From Erinaceus europaeus (Eukaryota; Chordata; Mammalia; Eulipotyphla; Erinaceidae), in contig NC_080170.1 of the NCBI RefSeq assembly GCF_950295315.1, positions 92,364,054-92,428,053 of the forward strand: a stretch of DNA of 64,000 nt, read 5' to 3'. The notes under the pieces were generated by a model that was given only the letters and a program-made list of their open reading frames with translations, ran no database searches and had not been told where the DNA came from. Position numbers and translations under genes: made by a program. Positions 1-11,690 of the stretch are shown one piece after another; position 1 is the first letter of the stretch; each line of letters starts with the position of its first letter.

Positions 1-568
1 ATATTTTGAGATGTGATGATGTGTACATGAACTGAAGCCATATAAATAATAGTATATAGTATAGGTGTGCTATGACATAACATATACTTGAAACTGATAC
101 CCAGAAACAGCAAAATAGTGTTTACTGTTGGGAAAGAAATAAATAAGAAGAGGGTTTGAGGTTGCAGCTATAGCTGTAGTGTTTCATTTTTGTACTAAGT
201 GTGATTGGATGTAATGTTGCAAATTATTAATATTTGATAAATCTGACTTTTCAGCATATATCCATTAAATCATTATGTATACTTTTTGTTGGTTTGAAAT
301 ATTTCATGATTAAGATTTTAAAAATAAATTTGTATTGATATATTTCTCACAGATTATAATCTTACCAATGTCATTTATTTAAAAACTGCCATTGCATGCA
401 CTATTCTATATTTATCTTTCTTGTTTACTGATTCCTTAGCCTAAAGAGCAACTTTATTAGTCAAATATGATTGCTAACTACATTTTATGGATGAGAAAAT
501 GTGGACAGAACAGTACATAATTTTATACTGTTAATTTTGTTTTTAACCACAACTCTATGTTCTCTTAA
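1..568. other. Anonymous AT-rich DNA, no gene seen
   Basis: No reading frame, tRNA-like head or recognisable element. The first ~130 bases are faintly reminiscent of an old L1 3' end, but the match is too weak to claim. Confidence 0.5.
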
Positions 569-1520
569 AATATTTCTGGACTCTTAATTCTATTCCACTG
601 GTCAGTGTATGTATTTTTGTCCTGGTACCAGACAGTTTTTATTATAATAGCCCTAAATTATAGTTTGAGATCTGGAAGTGTGATGCCTCCAGATATGTTC
701 TTTTTTTTTTTTTAACAAGAATGTTTGGTGATTCTAGATATTTTCTGGTTCTAGATAAAAATGTATAACTTTTTTTCTGCAAATTAAGACAACAATGAAA
801 TACTACAGCATCTTGTGGAAGTGTCATATATATAAAAAGATAGAAATAACAAATGCTAGTGCAGTTATGGGGGCAAAGGAACCCTCCTGTACTGCTGTTG
901 GGAATGTAATTTGCTTCAGCCCCTATGGAGAGCAGCTGGAGAATTCTCAGAAGGCTAGAAATGACTCTGTGATTCCTCTCCTGGGGGTATATCCTAAGGA
1001 ACCAAACACACCCATCCAAAAAGTTGAGTGTATACCTATGTTCAAAACAGCACGATTTATAATAACCAACAACTGGAAGCAACTTGAGTATCCAAAAAAA
1101 GATGAGTGGTTGAGAACCTTGTGATATATATGGAATGGGATACTACTGAGCTATTAAAAATGATGTAGCTTGAAGGAATTGTGTTAAGTGAAATAAACCA
1201 GAAAGAGTAGGATGAATGTGGAATGATCTCACTCACAGACAGAAGTCAAGAAAGAAGAATGAAAATAGGAATACAAAACAGAAGTTGGACTGGGTATGGT
1301 GTATTGCACCAACTTAAGGACTCTGGGAAGTTAGGGCGTGGGAGGTGGAGTGTTTTCAGGTCATGTTGCATGGTAGAGGAAGAACAGCTAGGCTGGGGGT
1401 GAGAGTGTTTTTCAGGAAACAGAAATTTTACACATGCGCCAACAACTATATTTGCAATAAACCATAAAAAGCACATATACCAACTATATTTACTGTAACC
1501 ATTAATCCCCAAGGGGGAAA
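569..1520 (+). mobile_element. L1 3' end with inverted 5' segment
   Basis: Positions ~569-770 read as antisense L1 ORF2 (the 'ttccactggt...gtgtgatgcctcc' stretch, which is also antisense at 7640-7735). From ~783 the sequence turns to sense ORF2: a frame at 795-1124 encodes the L1 C-terminal motif IPLLGVYPKEPN (with stops nearby). It then runs through the 3'UTR to an A-rich end near 1520. About 600 bp of ORF2 are missing between the two parts. Inverted 5' part plus sense 3' part is the product expected from twin priming during L1 insertion. No clear target-site duplication was found. It cannot encode functional protein. Confidence 0.85.
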
Positions 1521-2420
1521 AAAATCAAAGAAACAAGTGCATTTGGAATATATTCATTAATGAGCAATTACATCAATTTGTACAGTACAGAAAAGCTTTT
1601 TATATAAGTGTCATTGAAAGAGTCAAAATAGGCATGTTTTCCCGAAAGTTCACAATCTCTTTGCTGTAGAAAAAGATGCTTTATTAAAATAAGCATGGCA
1701 TCATGTGGAGGAATGGCAGGGGTCTACTGCAATAATTTCTTGCTCTGTCATTATATATGCTTTGAGAAAAGTCTACAAATTTTCCTGAATCATTTAAAAA
1801 ATATGCCATCTTGTGTATGAAATGATTATCCAGCAGTTTGGGCACTGCCTCAAAATCTGCAGAGTTGAGGTCACATCTATTTTATATCTTTTGCTACACT
1901 GAGCTCAGCAGACCTCATGATTTCTATCTCAAAAATGCCAGATCTGACATCCTCTGAGCACAGAGTGACTCTCAGAAAACACAGCACATTATATTGATCT
2001 CTTTGTCGTGAATGAAGCTCATTGTTAACGAGAAGTCAATTATTGCTAGCGCTAGATGGGAATCACAGGCAATTTAGAGGGAAAACTGTTAGTGAGTTCA
2101 GGAAATAGTAGACTTGAGTCTCACAAAGGAAATTAGGAGACTCCATGAGGTAATCCATATGAATTCAGAATGGAGACAGGAGAAAAACAACAACCAAACC
2201 CCTTGTATAAGTAATGCTGGTATAGCTAACTGAATTAACTGAGATATTCACTAACTACTTGTGTCTTTAGCATTCTACGGTAATACTTTTTCATACCTTC
2301 TATTTTAAGGTGATCAAAACATTCTGCTTTTTTAGTTCTATTTTTACTTTAACTTCATCTTTTTTTTTTGTTTGTTTTGTTTTGTTTTTACTTTGTTTCC
2401 TGCGTCTTCAAGAGTGAATT
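1521..2420. other. Anonymous DNA, no gene seen
   Basis: Non-repetitive by eye, with no coding frame of note. A T-rich tract lies at 2360-2390. Confidence 0.5.
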
Positions 2421-2625
2421 AGGGCTGGCAAAATAGTTCCTTTGGATAGTTTGCTGCTTTGCCATAGGCATGACGCAAATTTGAGACGGATTCCCACTGC
2501 ATTGAGAAGGAAACTTCAGAGTTGACCTCTGTTTCATTCTCTCCCTCTGCCTCTCTTTGTCCATCTCTTCTTAAAAAGAAAGAAAAAACAAAAAACAAAA
2601 CAAAACAACAACAACAACAACAAAT
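2421..2625 (+). mobile_element. SINE-like repeat, family F
   Basis: Head 'gggctggcaaaatagttcc', a pyrimidine-rich 3' part (CTCTCCCTCTGCCTCTC) and an A-rich tail ending in (CAA)n. A second, reverse copy sits at 27477-27654; the shared 'agttc-cttggatag' and 'tttgcca' blocks define the family. Confidence 0.55.
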
Positions 2626-2730
2626 ATTCATGTGACATGTTCTAGAATCCTCATTCTTTAGCTTTCATTTGGAGTTTTCTCAACCCTGTAATGTTCCCCA
2701 CACTTTTTTTAAATTAAGAAATTCTATTTT

Positions 2731-2895
2731 GGGGCAGTAGAGATAGCATAATAGTCAGGCAAAAGACTTTCTGCCTGACGCTCTGAGGTCCTGTGTTCAA
2801 TCCCCAGCACTACTGTAAGTCAGCACTGAGCAGTCTTATCTCACTCTCTTTTTCATTAAAATATGTAAATAATGAAAAAATAAAATGTAAAAAAT
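2731..2895 (+). mobile_element. tRNA-derived SINE, family C
   Basis: Head 'ggggcagtagagatagcata', B-box-like 'tgttcaatccc', core 'cagcactgagcagt', and a tail with AATAAAAT-like A-rich sequence. Confidence 0.8.
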
Positions 2896-3000
2896 ATCAG
2901 CTATTTCCTTATACTTTGCAGACTTAAAGAAAGTATTCTTTCTGAGCTGAGGTGTCCCTGTTTAATAGGATTTATGTGATAAATTAAAAATATATGCTAG

Positions 3001-3205
3001 TAGGGAACACGGCTCTAGAACACTAGATAAGCACACAATTACCATGTACAAGGACCCGAGTTCCAAGTTTGAGGCCCCAATCCCCACCTGCAGAGGGGAG
3101 ATACTTCATTAGTGGTTAAGTAAGTACTGCAGGTGTTTTTCTGTCTTTCCCCATCTCTATCTCCTACTTTCCTCTCAATTTTTCCTGGGAAAAAGAAAAA
3201 CAAAT
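3001..3205 (+). mobile_element. Diverged family B SINE
   Basis: Shows 'acaaggacccgagttc', 'ccccacctgcagagggg', 'tactgcaggtgt' and the CTCTCAATTT 3' part of family B. The head is degraded. Confidence 0.7.
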
Positions 3206-3504
3206 GGCTAATTTTGAAAATCCTATTATTAGGATTTGCTACATCATACAAGACCTCATCATAATTTATGTCCTATTATACTATTTACATATAGCTGTAT
3301 CTTATAAAGTAACACCACCAGTTGTTTCTTTTATTCTTGGTCTAAGCTTTTAAGAGATTTAATTTTTCAAAGAAAAAGTCATTATTAGAAATGTATTAAC
3401 AATTTGAGCCCGCTGTTAAAATTCAATCTGATTACCAGTTGGAAGTTTTAAGTGCTTAGACTGAAGGAACATATACTCAGAACTATGTATGGTCTATGCA
3501 TCAA

Positions 3505-3750
3505 AAAGTTTGAGACATTCGATCCAATTTCCCCCTCTCATATTAACTAGATAGTGATTTGTGAGACTATAAGTACGTAGGAGTGTATATGAACACAATT
3601 CCCACTACCGAAGGCTTGTGTGTCTCCCCCATCCAAACTCCCCCACCCCCCAGCGAGTGAAGCTGAGCATCTACCCTTACCCTCCACCAAGAGCTGTAAA
3701 TTCATTGTGCAAGCTCCAAGCCCCAGCAATAACCCTGGGAGGAATAAATA
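3505..3750 (-). mobile_element. L1 3'UTR fragment joined to SINE hairpin module
   Basis: Positions 3505-3680 ('ccccctctcatattaactag', then 'acacaattcccactacc' and a C-rich tract) match the antisense L1 3'UTR at 6270-6410. They run straight into a plus-strand copy of the SINE 3' module (3697-3745, 'ccaagccccagcaataaccc'). Two different repeats are fused here. Confidence 0.6.
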
Positions 3751-3756
3751 TATATG

Positions 3757-3962
3757 GGGGCCAGTTGGTGGTGCACTTGGCTGAGCACATACATTATGAT
3801 GCTCAAGGACCCAGGTTCAAGCGTCGTCCTCACCTGAAGGGGGAAAGTTTTGAGACTGGTGAAGCAGTGCTGCGGTTGTTTCTCTGTCTTTCTTTCTATC
3901 TCCCCCTACCCTCTCAATTTCTCACAATCTACCCACTAGATAAGGATATTAAATAAAAAAAT
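3757..3962 (+). mobile_element. tRNA-derived SINE, family B
   Basis: Head 'gggccagttggtggtgcac', B-box 'ggttcaagcgt', core 'gaagcagtgctgcggttg', CTCTCAATTT and an AATAAA-containing tail. Nearly full length. Confidence 0.85.
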
Positions 3963-4470
3963 ATGTGTATGTGTTTATGTACATGTGTGGAACTCTGAAA
4001 ATACCAGAAACCATATGACTGGAACACAAATCTTATAGAGGAGTTATAAAAGGATGTGAATAAAGTTATTACAGAAAAAATAGAGGAAATCCCAGAATGT
4101 GCTTATTGAGATTGAGGTGATGGAGAAAATCAGACTGAGTGACTATGAAGAGGGAAAGGGGGCACAAAGCCCAGGAGTTCTGTTAGAGTTTCAAGCAAGA
4201 AAGTGTTGTACTATGCCTGTATGCTGTGACACTAGCAGTGAAAGTTCATCCTAGCATTGGAGAAAGAAGTTTAAAGCTTAATAGTGGGCCCATTACTTTC
4301 CAGTATAAAGAAGCACTAACTTTTTGATGTATGCAACTTGTGCAAAACTTTAGGAATATCCTATTACTAAATGCTTTCAATTTAGAAGATAAGCATTTGG
4401 TCTTTATTCTAAGCTATATTGGTAAAAATCCCTATGGTAAAATGTGTTATAGCATATTTGACATTCTGAA

Positions 4471-4765
4471 TTTTTTTTAATTTTTAAATTTTTTATATTT
4501 ATTTATTTCCCCTTTTGTTGCCCTTGTTTTGTATTGTTGTTGTATTATTGTTGTTATTGTTATTGTTAGATAGGACAAAGAGAAATGGAGAGAGGTGGGG
4601 AAGATGGAGAGGGGAAGAGAAGACAGATACCTGCAGACCTGCTTCACTGCTTGTGAAGTGACTCTCCTGCAGGTGGGGAGCCTGGGCTTGAACCGAGATC
4701 CTTAAGATGGCCCTTGTGCTTCGCAACACATGCGCATAACATGCTGTGCTATTGCTCAACTTCCA
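4471..4765 (-). mobile_element. tRNA-derived SINE, family A, with TSD
   Basis: The reverse strand carries the CAACAA-type tail (left), the CTCTCCATTTCTCT region, and the head ending near 4765. A target-site duplication 'gacattctgaa' flanks it at 4460-4470 and 4766-4776. It inserted next to the A-tail of the family B copy at 4777. Confidence 0.9.
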
Positions 4766-4776
4766 GACATTCTGAA

Positions 4777-4999
4777 TTTTTTTTCTTTTTTAATTATCTT
4801 TATTTATTTATTGCATAGAGACAGCCAGAAATCGAGAGGGAAGGGAGGATAGAGAGGAAGAGAGAGACAGAGAGACACCTGCAGCACTATCACCACTTTG
4901 TGAAGCTTTCCCCCTGTAGGTGGGGACCGGGGACTCAAACCTGGGTCCTTAAGCATTATAACATGTGCACTCAACCAGGTGTGCCACCACCTGGCCTCG
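4777..4999 (-). mobile_element. tRNA-derived SINE, family B
   Basis: Reverse complement of the B consensus: T-rich end at left, 'acctgcagcac', B-box 'tcaaacctgggtcctt', and head 'ccaccacctggcc' at right. Confidence 0.85.
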
Positions 5000-5181
5000 G
5001 ACAAGATTCTAAACATATCCTTTCAGCTACTAGAAGTGTTGTTTCTTTATCAATAACAGATTTAATATGCCTCCAGTCCACCTTGCTTTTAAGATTATTG
5101 AGGTGATCATAAGACTATCCCTTCTCTCTGAAAGTAGGTATTATACAGAGAACCCCACTTTTTAGGGTCCATCTTTTTTTT

Positions 5182-6514
5182 ATTTAAGAAAGGATTAATT
5201 AACAAAACCATAGGGTAGGAGGGGTACAATTCCACACAATTTCCACCACCCAATCTCCATTTCCCACCTCCTCCCCTGATAGCTTTCCCATTCTCTATCC
5301 CTCTGGGAGCATGGACCCAGGGTCATTGTGGGTTGCAGAAGGTAGAAGGTCTGGCTTCTGTAATTGCTTCCCCGCTGAACATGGGCGTTGACTGGTTGGT
5401 CCATACTCTCAGTCTGCCTCTCTCTTTCCCTAGTAGGGTGGGTCTCTGGGGAAGTGGAGCTCCAGGACATTGGTGGGGACTTCAGTCTAGGGAAGCCTGG
5501 CCGGCATCCTGATGACATCTGGAATCTGGTGACTGAAAAGAGAGTTAATATACGAAGCCAAACAATTTGTTGAGCAATCATGGACCCAAAGCTTGGAATA
5601 GTGGAGAGGAAATGTTAGGGGGGTACTCACTGCAAACTCTAGTGCACTTCTGCTTTCAGGTATATATTTTGCAGTAGTTTACAGATAGGTGTGCACATAA
5701 GCTCTCTCTCACAGAAACTGGTGTATATCGAGGTTTTGGGACTTTGTTAGAAAGTGAACCACCTGAGATGAAATTAGAGTATACTATGAAAGGAAAGGTC
5801 TCAGCTGAGTAATGAAGTTGAAGGGTTGTCATTCCACAAGTGAAGTCTCTGGACACAGTCTGAAGTGAAGCGTGTTGAGGTGGCAATCGTTGTGTTGGTT
5901 AGGTTGTGATTGGCAGATGCAATATTATTTGATATGGGTTAGGAGAGGAATACGGGAAAGTGGGTCCTATCCAATGGTTCCAGGACTGGGGGAAGTAGAG
6001 GTTCTATAGTGGAGATGTGAGGTTCCTGCTGTCTTAGGGTTCAAAAAGACAATCGATAGTTAATGTTATCATCACATTATTTGGTAATTGGGTTAACTTT
6101 GAAAAGTCCTTTTGTTATGGTTTGCTGTACAGTACCAAGTATCTTGTATATAGCTGTGCTATTGATTGCTTCTGATCTACTTGGTCTAGGCTTTTGAGAG
6201 TGTCTGCATATCAATTACACAGCCTATATATTGAAAAGATTCAGTTTGTGTTTTGAAAAACTTCGAGACATACAATTAATTTTCCCCCTCTCATATTAAT
6301 TAACTAGTGATTTATATGACTACATTTAGCTAGGAGTGTACATAAACACCATTCCCACCACCAAAAGACTGTGACCCATCCCTCCCACCCACTCCCACCC
6401 CCCACTGTCCCAGGAAGCTGCATGTCTATCCCTCACCACAGGGTTTTTACTTTGGTGCCCTACTTACAATTTGGTCAGGTCCTGCTTTTAGTTTCCCTTT
6501 CAGATCTTCTTACT
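5182..6514 (-). other. L1 3'UTR, short form
   Basis: This is the non-coding 3' end of the 5173-9030 L1. In sense order it runs from the end of ORF2, through a G-rich tract, to a block containing 'cttcactt cagactg' (~5870), 'gcagaagtgcactagag' (~5645), 'gtccatgattgctcaaca' (~5580), and a terminal ~400 bp ending near 5185. The same terminal block occurs at 10300, 21950, 25430, 32410 and 37760, in some copies preceded by an extra block that is absent here. Confidence 0.8.
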
Positions 6515-9011
6515 CAACTTCTGTTGATGAGTGGGATCATCCCATACTCATCTTTATCTTTCTGACTTAGCTCACTTAACATAATTCCTTCTAGCTGTGT
6601 CCAAGATGGGTCAGAGAAGGTGGGTTCATTGTTCTTGATAGCTGCATAGTATTCCATTGTGTATATATACTACAGCTCTCAGCCACTCGTCTGTTGTTGG
6701 GCACCTGGGTTGCTTCCAGATTTTAGCTATTATGAATTGTGCTGCTATGAACATAGGAGTACACACCTCTTTTTGGTTGGGTGTTATGGAGTCCTTGGGG
6801 TATAACCCCAGGAGAGGAATTACTGGATCATATGGAAGGTCCATGTCTAGCCTTCTGAGAGTTTTCCAGACTGCTCTCCACAGAGGCTGGACCAATTTAC
6901 ATTCCCACCAGCAATGCAAAAGGGTTCCTCTGTCCCCACAACCTCTCCAGCATTTGTTGCTGCTGTCCTTTTTGATGTATGCCATTCTTACAGGAGTGAG
7001 GTGGTATCTTAGTGTTGTCTTAATTTGCATTTCTCTGACAATCAGTGACCCAGAGCAGTTTTTCATATGTGTGTTAGCCTTTTGGATCTCCTCTGTAGTG
7101 AATATTTTGTTCATATCCTCTGCCCATTTTTGGATGGGGTCATTTGCTTTTTTGGTGCTAAGTTTGCTGAGCTCTTTATATATTTTGGTGATTAGTTTCT
7201 TGTCTGATGTATGGCATGTGAATATCTTCTCCCATTCTGTGAGGGGTCTCTTTGTTTGTTTAATAGTTTCTTTGGCTGTGCAGAAGCTTTTCAATTTGAT
7301 GTAGTCCCATTATTTTGTTTCTGCTTTAGTCTTCCTTGCAACTGGTTTTGATTCATCAAAGATGTCCTTGAGGTGTAGGTGGGAAACTGTTTTACCATTG
7401 TTTTCCTCTAAGTATTTGATTGTTTCTGGTCTGACATCTAGGTCTTTGATCCATTTGGAGCTGATTTTTGTTTCTGGTGAGATAAAGTGGTTCAATTTCA
7501 TTCTTCTTCATGTTACAACCCAGTTTTCCTAGCACCATTTATTAAGAGAGCCTCCTTTTTCCATTTAATCCTTTGGGCCCCCTTATCAATGGTTAGATTT
7601 CCATAGGTGTGGGGATTTATTTCTGGGCTTTCAATTCTGTTCCACTGGTCTGTGTGCCTATTTTTGTTCCAGTACCATGCTGTTTTGATGATGATGGCTT
7701 TATAATATAGTTTAAGGTCTGGGAGTGTGATGCCTCAATTTCTGTTTCTTTTCCTTACGATGGTTTTGGCAATTCTAGGTGTTTTCAGGTTCCAGATAAA
7801 TGATTGTAGTGTTTGTTCTATTCTCTTAAAGAAGCTTAGTGGAACTTTGATGGGTATTGCATTAAATTTGTATATGGCTCTGGGGAGAATATTCATTTTG
7901 ATGATATTTATTCTTCCAATCCATGAGCATGGGATATCTTTCCATTTCTTGGTATCAGTTTCTATTTTCTTGAGTAGCGACTCATAGTTTTCAGTATATA
8001 AGTCTTTCACTTCTTTGGTCAACTTTATTCCTAGGTATTTGATTGATTTTGCTGAAACAGTAAATGGGAGTGATTTCTGGATGTCTTCGTCTTCAGATTT
8101 AGTGTTTGCATAAAGAAATGCCACTGATTTTTGTACATTGATTTGGTAGCCTGATACCTTGCTATATTGCCTAATAACTTCCAGTAGTTTTCTGCTGGAT
8201 TATTTAGGTTTTTCTATGTATACTATCATATCGTCTGCAAATAGTGAGAGCTTGACTTCTTCCCTTCCAATCTGTATTCCTTTGATTTCTTGCCTGATTG
8301 TTATGGCAAGAACTTCCAATACTATGTTGAAGAGTAATGGTGACAGTGGACAGCCCTGTCTAGTCCCCGATCTGAAGGGGAATGCTTTCAGTTTCTGTCC
8401 ATTGAGTATGATGTTGGCTGTAGGTTTGCTATATATAGACTCCACTATCTTGAGGAATTTCCCATCTATTCCCAATTTTTTGTAGCGTTTTGAGAATGAA
8501 TGGGTGTTGGATTTTGTCAAAGGTTTTCTCTGCATCTTTTGAGATAATCATGTGGTTTTTGGCTTTGCTTTTATTGATGTGGTGAATGACATTGATTGAC
8601 TTACGGATGTTGAACCAGCCTTGCATTCCTGGGATGAATCCCACTTGGTCATGATGAACAATCTTTTTGATGTTTTGCTGTATCCGGTTGGCCAAGATCT
8701 TGTTTAATATTTTCGCATCTATGTTCATCACAGATATTGGTCTGTAGTTTTCCTTTTTTTGTTCTGTCCCTATCAGCTTTTGGTATCAGGGTGATGTTGG
8801 CTTCATAGAAGGTTGAAGGGAGTATTCCTGTTTCTTCAATCTTATGGAATAGCTTAAGAAGTATGGGTACTAACTGTTTCCTGAAAGTTTTGTAGAATTC
8901 ATTTGTGAAACCATCTGGTCCAGGACTTTTGTTGTTGGGAAGGTTCTTCATAACGGTTTCAATTTCTTTGTCTGTTATTGGTGATTTTTTAACTTTTATT
9001 TTTGGTGACAT
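6515..9011 (-). pseudogene. L1 ORF2 pseudogene (RT and C-terminal)
   Basis: This is the reverse transcriptase part of L1 ORF2p, the enzyme that copies L1 RNA into DNA at a nicked target. It is recognisable in broken frames: '[15 protein letters not shown]' (8649-9011), '[20 protein letters not shown]' (8429-8731), the catalytic FADD motif (codons at 8230-8241), 'KYLGIKLTKEVKDLYTENYE' (7735-8124), and a C-terminal '[18 protein letters not shown]' cysteine-rich segment (6626-7294). Frameshifts or stops separate these frames near 8745, 8480, 8195 and 6660, and the endonuclease domain is missing, so it cannot function. The plus-strand frames here are shadows. Confidence 0.9.
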
Positions 9012-9030
9012 TCTAAGTTAAAACTGAACT

Positions 9031-9214
9031 GCTTACCTGCTCTCATATGTTCTGTAATACATTCTCCAGTTTGATTACCAACATTACTAATAGTTAACAA
9101 CTATTAGTGGAAGGAGTGGTTTAATGAATACACATACACACACATATATACATATATCCGTATGCATATATACATATAATATATACGCATATATACATAT
9201 GCATATATACATAT
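9031..9214. repeat. Anonymous sequence with TA/TATGCA-rich tract
   Basis: From 9127 to 9214 the sequence is an alternating purine-pyrimidine low-complexity tract (ACAC, ATATAC, TATGCATA units). It abuts the left arm of the 77-bp inverted repeat. Confidence 0.7.
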
Positions 9215-9291
9215 AATCAATACAACTAGTACCACATCAGCATGCTTCACTTCAGACTGTATCCAGAGACTTCAGGTGTGGAATGACAACC
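9215..9291 (+). repeat. Left arm of 77-bp inverted repeat
   Basis: Reverse complement of 10441-10517 with three mismatches in 77 bases, all near the outer end; the inner ~50 bases are identical. Confidence 0.9.
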
Positions 9292-10440
9292 TTTCAGCTT
9301 CATTACTCGGGTGATACCTTTCCTTTCATAGTAGTCTCTAATTCCATTCCAGATGGTTCAGTTCCTAACAAAGTCCCAAAACCTATATAGACCAGGTCCC
9401 ATAAGATAGAGCATATATTCACACATATCCATAAATTAGGGCAAAATATATACCTTAAAGCAAAAGTGCACAATAGTCTGCATTGAGTCAGTATAAAGTT
9501 CATAATAAAATAATATCTAATTAGACTTAGAAACTCTCCTCACCTACTTCCTATTTCAGTTCTCTCACTCACTCCAAAACTAACCTTAGCAAATCAAGGG
9601 CTGCAAAAGTTGAATAACGGCAAGAGACTGGTATACTTTTACAATGATTCTTTAATCACTTTGAGACAATTTCACCAGCTGGGGCCCTAATCGGGGAGTC
9701 CTGAGCCTCCCAAACAGACTTGATTGGCCTAGACCTCAAATAAATCCCTCTCTCCATTGTTACAGATCATTCTATCAGGAACAATAAAAAGACCCTTTTT
9801 GGCCCCCTATTGGACCTTGTCCTCAAATTGGATCAACAATAGTAGAGAATGTTCCATCCTCCAAAGGGAGGATGGACAACATACTCTTTGCTACACCTGA
9901 GGAAGATGGGTCCATATTGGGGAAGCTTGGAATGTTCCTACTCATGACCACAGTATGTGAGCTCAGATCTACAGGGATGCAGAGGTCACAAAGTCTCCTA
10001 AGCTGAATATGGGCCCCAGATCAAATCAAATCGATGGAGTCTATAGTCAATAATATTTATACCCCTTTCCCATATTAGGGAGCTACTCTCTTCCCTGTCC
10101 CTTTTCCAACTATGACATCATCTCCCCAGACAATAAGTTGGATCCACCTGCATATCAGATGTCAGGCCCAGAGAAAAAACAAACAAACAAACAAACAGAA
10201 AACCTGGTATAGCTACAGGCCCTTTGAAATATAAATAAAATATGCCTACTAGCTATCTACAAACCTGACACTTCATCTGCACTGTTCTAGCCTTTATGTC
10301 CATGATTGTTCACGAATTTGTTTGGCTTTGTATGTTAACTCTCTTTTCAGCCACCAGGTTCCAGATGCTGGCATGATACCAACCAGAATTCCCTGGACAG
10401 ACAACCCCACCAATGTGTCTGGAGCTCTGCTTCCCCAGAG
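9215..10440 (+). mobile_element. L1 3'UTR, long form, 3'-truncated
   Basis: Sense orientation. It begins with the block found antisense at 5905-5640, continues to 'gcaaaagtgcacaatag' (~9460), then carries an extra ~0.8-kb block (about 9500-10290) absent from the short-form 3'UTR. It rejoins the common terminal block at 'gtccatgattgttcac' (~10300) and stops at 10440 without reaching the poly-A. The extra block includes an (AAAC)n run at 10163-10197. Same-type blocks occur at 21490 and 26280. Confidence 0.75.
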
Positions 10441-10517
10441 GGTTGTCATTCCACACCTGAAGTCTCTGGATACAGTCTGAAGTGAAGCATGCTGAGGTGG
10501 TGCTCGTTGTATTGATT
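10441..10517 (-). repeat. Right arm of 77-bp inverted repeat
   Basis: L1 3'UTR piece equivalent to 5824-5905, in minus orientation, joined at 10440/10441 to a plus-orientation 3'UTR. Confidence 0.9.
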
Positions 10518-10605
10518 GCACTGGGAAGTTTTATCAGTGGTGGAGCAGTGCAGCAGACATCTCTCATACTCTCTGTCTCTGAAGAAGAAAAAAAAAGACT
10601 GTAAA
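10518..10605 (+). mobile_element. Family B SINE 3' fragment
   Basis: Reads 'gtggtggagcagtgcagcag', then 'catctctcatactctctgtc' and an A-rich tail, matching the B core and 3' part. The head is missing. Confidence 0.55.
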
Positions 10606-10621
10606 TGTTAAAGTGGTGCAG

Positions 10622-11131
10622 ATCTTCTTAGTCAGCTCTGTTGATGAGTGGGATCATCCCATACTCATCTTTATCTTTCTGACTTAGTTCACTTAACATA
10701 ATTCCTTCTAGCTCTATCCAAGATGGGTCAGAGAAGGTGGGTTCATTGTTCTTGATAGCTGCATAGTATTCCATTGTGTATATATACCACAGCTTTCTCA
10801 GCCACTCATCTGGTGTTGGGCACCTGGGTTGCTTCCAGGTTTTAGCTATTATGAATTGTGCTGCTATGAACATAGGAGTACAGACCTCTTTTTGGTTGGG
10901 TGTTATGGAGTCCTTGGGGTATAACCCCAGGAGAGGAATTATTGGGTCATATGGAAGGTCCATGTCTAGCCTTCTGAGAGTTTTCCAGACTGCTCTCCAC
11001 AGAGGCTGGACCAATTTACATTCCCACCAGCAATGCAAAAGGGTTCCTCTGTCCCCACAACCTCTCCAGCATTTGTTGCTGCTGTCCTTTTTGATGTATG
11101 CCATTCTTACAGGAGTGAGGTGGTATCTTAT
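10622..11131 (-). mobile_element. L1 ORF2 C-terminal fragment
   Basis: A minus-strand open frame (10628-11104, 158 codons) gives the intact C-terminus of ORF2p, including '[18 protein letters not shown]' and ending ...LINRAD then a stop. It is close to 6502-7013 and lacks both the rest of ORF2 and the 3'UTR beside it. It ends abruptly at ~11131. No independent function is expected. Confidence 0.85.
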
Positions 11132-11580
11132 AGGGATTTCTCTGGTACAAATTCTACTGAAAACTTCTCTATGATGCTAGTTCATCCCAGTGTTTAGCAG
11201 TTAAATGAAATGGAAGCAAAGCTCCAGAGAAATAAAGTATTTCATTTGCATTAATATATTGTTAGTGATGATTCCTGAAAGGTGTTGGGATAATATTTTG
11301 GAGTCCATTAAAGATGTGGGGAGTAGGAATTATAATATTGATCTAAGAGTTATACCTTGACAAGGTGTGGCCATGGTAAGGGTATATTTCCAAAAATAAT
11401 CAGGATGTGTTTTTTCCAAATGTAGTGAAGAGGCCATCCCTGAAGCATAGCTCTTATTGAAGACAGGTCACAGTGTAACTTTACCCTATGCCTCCAGGAA
11501 CTCACACATTTTCACTCTGATGGAAATGTTTGCTTCTGATAGTCATAAATAAAACTCCAAGTCAAAAATAAAAGCATTTT
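11132..11580. other. Anonymous DNA, no gene seen
   Basis: No repeat head or coding frame recognised. Confidence 0.5.
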
Positions 11581-11618
11581 ATTTAGGAAATATTAAGACT
11601 AAAACACACAGATACACA

Positions 11619-11690
11619 GTGTGTGTGTGTGTGTGTGTGTGTGAGTGTGTGTGTGTGTGTGTGTGTGTTTGTGTGTGCGCACACAAGCAT
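11619..11690 (+). repeat. (TG)n microsatellite
   Basis: Interrupted TG dinucleotide run of ~50 bp, followed by GCGCACACAAGCATGCATGCG, an alternating purine-pyrimidine stretch that could adopt Z-form. Confidence 0.95.

Larger units (their letters stand above)
5173..9030 (-). mobile_element. 5'-truncated young L1, 3.8 kb
   Basis: On the minus strand it holds the ORF2 reverse transcriptase and C-terminal region (~9011 down to ~6515), a 1.3-kb 3'UTR (6515-5182) and a poly-A at 5174-5181. The 5' end, including ORF1 and the endonuclease, is absent. The ORF2 C-terminal part is about 97% identical by eye to the fragment at 10622-11131, so the family is fairly young. The 3'UTR contains a G-rich tract on the minus strand (6375-6406). 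Confidence 0.9.

Noticed and set aside
6657..7304. Longest plus-strand open frame (215 codons), membrane-protein-like composition
   Set aside because: It lies exactly antisense to L1 ORF2; the reverse strand encodes recognisable ORF2p. The hydrophobic look comes from reading an A-rich sense strand backwards.
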